Source of the DNA: Bacteroidales bacterium
Lineage (GTDB): Bacteria > Bacteroidota > Bacteroidia > Bacteroidales > UBA932
DNA length: 64,000 nucleotides
Assembly: GCA_015060455.1 (NCBI GenBank)
Contig: SUYM01000012.1
Location: forward strand, 1 to 64,000
Reading direction: 5' to 3'
Part shown: positions 58,565 through 64,000 of the stretch, in pieces
Numbering within the stretch: the first letter of the stretch is position 1
Layout: every line of letters begins with the position of its first letter
Program-made: the position numbers and the translations under genes
The notes under the pieces: model-generated
The model's input: the letters and a program-made list of their open reading frames with translations, nothing else
What the model was told of the DNA's origin: nothing
The model's database searches: none

Positions 58565-59954
58565 ACTCTGCGTTCTTCGGTGTACGAGGGAATGGTATCA
58601 CATCACGGATATTGCTCATTCCGGTCACGAAGAGAAGAAGTCTCTCAAAGCCGAGGCCGAAGCCGCTGTGTGGAGCGGATCCGTAACGGCGTGTGTCAAG
58701 ATACCACTCAAGACCCTTCCTGCTCATTCCGAGTTCGTCGATGCGCGCTTCCAGTTTTGAAAGTGAAGCCTCACGCTCAGAGCCTCCGATAATTTCTCCG
58801 ATCTTAGGGAAGAGCACATCCATTGCACGCACAGTCTTTCCGTCCTCATTCTGCTTCATGTAGAACGCCTTGATGTCCTTAGGGTAGTCTGTCAGGATTA
58901 CAGGCTTCTTGAAATGATTCTCTACAAGGTATCTCTCATGCTCGCTCTGAAGGTCTGTTCCCCAACTTACAGGATACTCCCATTCTACTCCTGCTGCCTC
59001 AAGGATCTTTACTCCTTCTGTATATGAAAGGCGTACGAACTCAGTGTCAGCCACGCCTTCGAGGCGCTCTATAAGTTCGTTGTCATATCTGTCATTGAGG
59101 AACTTGATGTCGTCGTAGCAGTTGTCAAGTGCATATTTTACAAGATACTTGATGAACTCCTCAGCAAGATCCATGTTGTCTGTGATGTCATAGAATGCCA
59201 TCTCCGGCTCGATCATCCAGAACTCTGCAAGGTGGCGCGGGGTGTTGGAGTTTTCAGCGCGGAAGGTCGGACCGAAGGTGTATATGTTTCCGAGAGCCAT
59301 GGCTCCGAGTTCGCCTTCAAGCTGTCCGCTCACCGTAAGGCTGGTCTCCTTGCCGAAGAAGTCCTTGCTGTAATCGACGCGTCCCTTCTTGTCGCGTGGG
59401 AGGTTCTCCATGTCAAGAGTTGTGACACGGAACATCTGGCCTGCTCCTTCACAGTCTGATGCTGTGATCAGCGGAGTGTGTACATATACAAATCCCCTTT
59501 CGTTGAAGAATGTATGGATTGCATATGCCATTTTGCTGCGGATACGGTAAATCGCTCCGAAAGTATTTGTACGAGGGCGCAGGTGAGCCACAGTCCTGAG
59601 GAACTCAAATGAGGTGTCCTTCTTCTGAAGAGGGAAGCGCATAGGGTCGCACTCTCCGTAAACCTCTATCTCGCTCGCCTGGATCTCTGTCGCCTGGCCG
59701 CCGCCCATGGACTCTACGAGTTTGCCCCATACGGCAATGCACGCTCCTGTCGTTACTTTTGCAAGTACAGCCTCATTCTCCGGAGTCTTATCGACAACAA
59801 TCTGTATATTATTTATAGTAGAACCATCGTTGAGGGCTATGAACGCCACGTTCTTGTTTCCTCTCTTTGTCCTTACCCATCCTTTGGCAAGAACCTCCTT
59901 GCCCGGCTCGCTTGTGAGCAGGTCTTTTACCTTGGTTCTGATAACTGTTTCCAT
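58560..59954 (-). CDS. asnS: Asparaginyl-tRNA synthetase
   Basis: Class II motifs ([50 protein letters not shown]). Confidence 0.96.
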   Translation of the reverse strand: METVIRTKVKDLLTSEPGKEVLAKGWVRTKRGNKNVAFIALNDGSTINNIQIVVDKTPENEAVLAKVTTGACIAVWGKLVESMGGGQATEIQASEIEVYGECDPMRFPLQKKDTSFEFLRTVAHLRPRTNTFGAIYRIRSKMAYAIHTFFNERGFVYVHTPLITASDCEGAGQMFRVTTLDMENLPRDKKGRVDYSKDFFGKETSLTVSGQLEGELGAMALGNIYTFGPTFRAENSNTPRHLAEFWMIEPEMAFYDITDNMDLAEEFIKYLVKYALDNCYDDIKFLNDRYDNELIERLEGVADTEFVRLSYTEGVKILEAAGVEWEYPVSWGTDLQSEHERYLVENHFKKPVILTDYPKDIKAFYMKQNEDGKTVRAMDVLFPKIGEIIGGSEREASLSKLEARIDELGMSRKGLEWYLDTRRYGSAPHSGFGLGFERLLLFVTGMSNIRDVIPFPRTPKNAEY

Positions 59955-60027
59955 TATATGTTTCTGTTTATATTCCTAACCTGCAAATATAACTAATTTA
60001 TATAAATTGTGAAATATGTCCCGGTAG

Positions 60028-60062
60028 AGATCGCCACGTCGCTATCACTTCTCGCGATGACG
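60028..60062. repeat. Dispersed palindromic element, CGC/GCG arm class
   Basis: Minus strand cgtcATCGCgagaagtgatagcgacgtgGCGATct. Confidence 0.7.
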
Positions 60063-60071
60063 TTATGCAAA

Positions 60072-60098
60072 AAAAAGCAGCCCGTCGGACTGCTTTTT
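60072..60098. terminator. Intrinsic terminator of the ExbB/D cluster
   Basis: AAAAAGCAG-cccgtcgga-CTGCTTTTT. Confidence 0.85.
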
Positions 60099-60118
60099 AA
60101 AAATATTGATAGGAGGGA

Positions 60119-60583
60119 TTACTCTCCCTTTCTTGCTGTGTACATGATCTTCAATGCCGAGCACTTGCGGAGTTCCTGCTTCACGTCGGTCACGATACCC
60201 ATACGGGTGTTCTCGTCAGCCTTTATGGCAACGGTCATGAACGAACGGTCTGCCTCTGACATCGCGTCACGCTCTGCTGCAATGAAGTCGCGGATCTCAG
60301 CCGTAGTCTTGAAGGTGTCGTTGAGCTGGATACGTGAATCAGTACCGTACTGGCCCTGGAGAGGCTTGATAGGTGTACCGATGTTTATGTATGAAGTCAA
60401 GTCCTTTCTTTCAAGTTTTGCTACCTCTGACGCCTCTGGAAGTGTTACCATAACCTTGCTTTCTGTCTCACGCATGGTGGTTGTCACCATGAAGAAGAAG
60501 AGCAGCATAAACACGATATCGGAAAGTGAGCCTGAAGGTGGCTGTGGCACTGTCCTTTTCTCTTTCTGTTTGAATTTTGACAT
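60119..60583 (-). CDS. ExbD/TolR family protein
   Basis: PSGSLSDIVFMLLFFFMVTTTMRE TM segment with conserved Asp. Confidence 0.9.
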   Translation of the reverse strand: MSKFKQKEKRTVPQPPSGSLSDIVFMLLFFFMVTTTMRETESKVMVTLPEASEVAKLERKDLTSYINIGTPIKPLQGQYGTDSRIQLNDTFKTTAEIRDFIAAERDAMSEADRSFMTVAIKADENTRMGIVTDVKQELRKCSALKIMYTARKGE

Positions 60584-60598
60584 ATTGCTTTTCTCCTA

Positions 60599-61174
60599 TT
60601 ATTTCTTTGAGACATCCTTAGGCTCTGCCTCGGAAATGTTCTGAGGAACAGCCTTTCTTACAATAACCTGTTCGTCCTCGTTACATTTGATATAGACCTT
60701 GCCGAAGTTTGCCATGGCGAACTCGTCGCGGAGTTCGTTGACAGCCTTCACGAGTTCGTTCTGTACGGCGATGTATGCCTTGTAACTGGTACCACGGTCA
60801 TTCTGAAGCGAGATGACTCCCTTGGAAACCATGCATGGGCCGAATCCTTCGATTTCGATCTCCTCCTTTTCTGGAAGGTTCGGATCGTTGTTAGGATTTG
60901 AGAGGAACTCTTTGATCTTATCTTTGAGGAAGACTACATCCATAGGCTCAGTACCAGCAAGAAGTCTGTCGGCAGAGTTAATCTTCACAACGATGATGTT
61001 GCGGCGATTAACCTTCTGGTCCTCCACCTTCTGATTCGGATCAGGCATAGGAGGAAGACGACGCTGAAGACCCTTGTCCTGATCCATGGTGGTAGTCATC
61101 ATGAAGAAACAGAGCAAGAGGAACGCCATGTCCGCCGTTGAACTTGAATTGATTTCTGGTGTTTTCTTTGCCAT
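60599..61174 (-). CDS. ExbD/TolR family protein
   Basis: INSSSTADMAFLLLCFFMMTTTM TM segment with conserved Asp. Confidence 0.9.
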   Translation of the reverse strand: MAKKTPEINSSSTADMAFLLLCFFMMTTTMDQDKGLQRRLPPMPDPNQKVEDQKVNRRNIIVVKINSADRLLAGTEPMDVVFLKDKIKEFLSNPNNDPNLPEKEEIEIEGFGPCMVSKGVISLQNDRGTSYKAYIAVQNELVKAVNELRDEFAMANFGKVYIKCNEDEQVIVRKAVPQNISEAEPKDVSKK

Positions 61175-61182
61175 GTCGTTAA

Positions 61183-61614
61183 TTATTTACGGGTTGCACC
61201 GATAATCCAACCGGCTACAAGAGCCACAAGTGAACCTCCGAAGAGGAGATATGTAAGATTGAGTATGGTGTCAGTTAATTTGAGGGTGCCGTCAGATACA
61301 GGATCTCCAAGGTAGCCGACAGCAGGGGTTCCCGGTGCGAGCGCCCAAGCAATCAGAATGATCACAGCGATGGCAGCAATACCGATGCCCAGTTTGACGA
61401 GGGACTTCGGATTGTTCATGCCGCCGATCACAACCACGCCGAGAATAACTGCGGCGATGGCGATCAAAGCATAAGCATAGGCACAGTAGAGCATTATGTC
61501 AACAGGGAGGTCACCGCTCTTCTCGAATCCGATGGCGAAACCGAGGAAACTGAGGATGGCTCCGATGACGAAAAGTCCTACAAGAACCCATTTGATTATT
61601 TTGTCGTATTTCAT
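61183..61614 (-). CDS. Uncharacterised integral membrane protein in the ExbB/D cluster
   Basis: 143 aa, about four hydrophobic segments; located between exbB-like and exbD-like genes. Confidence 0.65.
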   Translation of the reverse strand: MKYDKIIKWVLVGLFVIGAILSFLGFAIGFEKSGDLPVDIMLYCAYAYALIAIAAVILGVVVIGGMNNPKSLVKLGIGIAAIAVIILIAWALAPGTPAVGYLGDPVSDGTLKLTDTILNLTYLLFGGSLVALVAGWIIGATRK

Positions 61615-61649
61615 TGTATGGAAATGTCAAATGTTAGTTTTCCTTATAC

Positions 61650-62429
61650 TTATTTCTGGTACTTCACCAGGATATCCATGAGAGAGATTGAAGCATCCTC
61701 CATCTCGATAGTGAGGGACTCAACCTGTGAAAGGATATAGTTGTAGAAAATCTGAAGGATAACGGCAACGATCAAACCACCCACAGTAGTGATCAAAGCG
61801 ACCTTCATACCACCTGCAACGACTGCCGGAGACATGTCACCTGCAACCATGATGGCGTCAAATGCCTGGATCATACCGATAACTGTACCCAAGAATCCGA
61901 GTGATGGTGCGATAGCGATGAAGAGAGAAATCCATGAGAGGTTCTGCTCCATTCTGCTTGACTCTACTCCACCGTAAGAAACGAGAGCCTTCTCAGCCTC
62001 CTCGAGGTTCTGACCCTTGATAAGACGGTCAAGTGCCTGATAGAAGATTGATGCAACAGGACCACGCTCGTTGAAGCAGATCTGTGCTGCAGCCTCAATA
62101 CCTTCCTCTTCAAGGGCAGCCTCAACTTTTGCAAGGAGGTTCTTTGTGTTGGTCTTTGAGAGAGCAAGATAAAGGATACGCTCGATACAGAGAGCAAGAC
62201 CGAGGATAAGACAAGCGATAACGAGTGCCATGAAGCCTGCACCACCTTCGATGAACTTAGTCTTAAGAGCCTGGTGCATAGGAACTTCCTCAGGAAGAAC
62301 CTCCTCAGCAGCAGGTGCTGCTACCTCTGTTGCTGCTGGCTCGGCAGCCTGCTCGTCCTGAGCTGCTGCATTCTGTGCAGAAAAGGCCATAACGCCCATT
62401 ACTGCCAAAAACATGAAAATTTTTTTCAT
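61650..62429 (-). CDS. MotA/TolQ/ExbB family proton channel
   Basis: LFIAIAPSLGFLGTVIGMIQAFDAIM...VAGGMKVALITTVGGLIVAVI; Ala/Glu/Pro-rich N-terminal extension after a signal-like segment. Confidence 0.93.
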   Translation of the reverse strand: MKKIFMFLAVMGVMAFSAQNAAAQDEQAAEPAATEVAAPAAEEVLPEEVPMHQALKTKFIEGGAGFMALVIACLILGLALCIERILYLALSKTNTKNLLAKVEAALEEEGIEAAAQICFNERGPVASIFYQALDRLIKGQNLEEAEKALVSYGGVESSRMEQNLSWISLFIAIAPSLGFLGTVIGMIQAFDAIMVAGDMSPAVVAGGMKVALITTVGGLIVAVILQIFYNYILSQVESLTIEMEDASISLMDILVKYQK

Positions 62430-62527
62430 AATTGTTTTTGTGTGTTTTGATTAATAAAGTTATTGATTTTGTATGTGTATTCGTAAAATCGGTGCAATTT
62501 AGTAAATAAATTTCAAACGGCAATAAT

Positions 62528-63565
62528 TTATTTGGTTATTTCTCCTCTGAGGTCTGTTTCAAGGAGCGCCGCCCTTTGTGTATTGTCATAATCTGTCCCC
62601 ATAAGGAAGAAGAGTTTGGCAAGGGCGCTCTCCGTGGTGCTGTCATACCCGCTGACAATCCCTGCTTCCTTAAGGCACTTTCCTGTTGCATAGATGTCCA
62701 TGTTGACGCTTCCCGCCCTGCATTGGGTGACGTTCAGCAGTATCTTTCCCATCGCGACGGCCTCCTTGATCATGTCGAGGAACCACTCTTTGGACGGTGC
62801 GTTTCCGGCCCCGTAGGTCTCCAGGATGACAGCCTTGCTTTCGGGAGCGCATAGAATGCCCCTGACAACCTGCGGAGTTATCCCGGGATGAATCTTGAGG
62901 ACTGATACGTTGGTATTCAGTGACTTATGGAATATCGGGGTGGAAGTCCAGTCCTCGGGTTTCAGGATTATGCCTGTGTTGTATCTTATGCTGATGCCGG
63001 CCTCTGCAAGAGGTGGGAGATTCTCGGAGCGGAAGGCCCGGAAGTGGTCGGAGTTGACCTTTGTGGTCCTGTTTCCGCGCATGAGGATGTTGTCGAAATA
63101 TATGCACACCTCAGGCACGAGGGCATGGCCTTCTTCGTCCTTTGCTGCGGCGATCTCTACCGCGGAGATGAGGTTTTCCTTTCCGTCGGTGCGCGGCATG
63201 CCGATAGGTAACTGACTGCCTGTCAATATGACAGGTTTTGTAAGCCCTTCTATCATGAAACTTAGTGCAGATGCCGAATATGCCATGGTGTCAGTTCCGT
63301 GCAGGATGACGAAACCGTCGTAACTGTCATACCTCTGCTCTATAAGTTCCACAAGCGTCACCCAACTCTGTGGCTCTATGTCGGAAGAGTCTATCAGGGG
63401 GTCGAAGGTAACGGCGTCTATCTTGTAGGCAAACTTGCGCAATTCGGGAACCTCAGCAAGTATCTGGCTGAAATCGAAAGGACGCAGGGCCTGGATTGTC
63501 GGGTCTTCCTTCATTCCGATGGTTCCTCCTGTGTATATCAGGAGTATTGAAGATTTCGGGCTCAT
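62528..63565 (-). CDS. ansA: Type I L-asparaginase
   Basis: ILLIYTGGTIGM, VILHGTDTMAYSASALSFM, PVILTGSQLPIG. Confidence 0.95.
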   Translation of the reverse strand: MSPKSSILLIYTGGTIGMKEDPTIQALRPFDFSQILAEVPELRKFAYKIDAVTFDPLIDSSDIEPQSWVTLVELIEQRYDSYDGFVILHGTDTMAYSASALSFMIEGLTKPVILTGSQLPIGMPRTDGKENLISAVEIAAAKDEEGHALVPEVCIYFDNILMRGNRTTKVNSDHFRAFRSENLPPLAEAGISIRYNTGIILKPEDWTSTPIFHKSLNTNVSVLKIHPGITPQVVRGILCAPESKAVILETYGAGNAPSKEWFLDMIKEAVAMGKILLNVTQCRAGSVNMDIYATGKCLKEAGIVSGYDSTTESALAKLFFLMGTDYDNTQRAALLETDLRGEITK

Positions 63566-64000
63566 ATGTTGAAAAGTTGTTTGGCGTTTTCGGTCGTCTG
63601 TGCGGCAATCTCGCTGATGTCAATGCCCTTTATTCCGGCAAGTCTGGATGCGATATGCGGTATGTATGCGCTTTCGTTCCGCTGTCCTCTGAAAGGTACT
63701 GGCGTCAGATACGGAGAGTCGGTTTCAAGCAGGATCCTCTCCAAGGGGATGTCCTTGACCGTTTCTGCGATGGATGCCTTCTTGAAGGTGAGGACACCTC
63801 CGATGCCGACATGCCAGTCTCCGAGTTTCTGGATTTCGCGGAAGGTCTCCCTGCTGCCGCTGTACGCATGGAAAACGCCCCTCAGGTCCAATGAGCGGCA
63901 ACTCCTCAGGATGTCAAGTATGATCTCGGTGGATTCGCGTGAGTGGATGATCACAGGCAGGTTTAGTTCGTGCGCCTTCTGCAACTGTATGCGGAAGACC
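63562..64000 (-). CDS. TatD family hydrolase (5' end beyond the window)
   Basis: LPVIIHSRESTEIILDIL...GVFHAYSGSRE...LLETDSPYLTPVPFRGQRNES; reading frame runs off the window. Confidence 0.93.
   Translation of the reverse strand, partial: VFRIQLQKAHELNLPVIIHSRESTEIILDILRSCRSLDLRGVFHAYSGSRETFREIQKLGDWHVGIGGVLTFKKASIAETVKDIPLERILLETDSPYLTPVPFRGQRNESAYIPHIASRLAGIKGIDISEIAAQTTENAKQLFNI

Overview
The window is a Bacteroidales-type chromosomal segment. This is inferred from gene content, TTG-N19-21-TAnnTTTG promoters, atpD-C-B-E-F-H-A-G order, DUF3575/Mfa-type fimbrillin genes and serC-serA-DUF1015; no genus is assigned. Most of it is housekeeping: rseP/dxr, def, ruvX, a phosphomannomutase-type gene, guaA, purE/purL/purF, typA, rpmF, the complete F1Fo ATP synthase operon, serCA, pyrBI, asnS, udk, an ExbB/ExbD cluster and ansA, with two tRNAs (Glu-TTC, Arg-CCT). 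The accessory parts are: (i) a tightly coupled ~11.6 kb type V pilus-like (fimbrillin) operon at 10.5-22.1 kb, with a 9-G tract in its apparent promoter; (ii) a two-gene DUF262/DUF1524 (GmrSD-like) cassette at 47.1-50.7 kb, flanked by a perfect 37-bp direct repeat and abutting a candidate sRNA; (iii) a repeat-dense non-coding zone at 45.2-46.4 kb. One of its elements (~213 bp) has a near-identical inverted copy at 10.05-10.39 kb, upstream of the pilus operon. Other notable signals are a GMP synthetase whose glutaminase domain is truncated and lacks its catalytic residues, a dispersed palindromic element family whose stem arms covary between copies (six arm classes in this window), and a second hairpin family with a conserved core inside unrelated self-complementary arms. 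All statements come from reading the sequence and the supplied ORF track; no database search was run. Repeat coordinates may be off by 1-2 bases.
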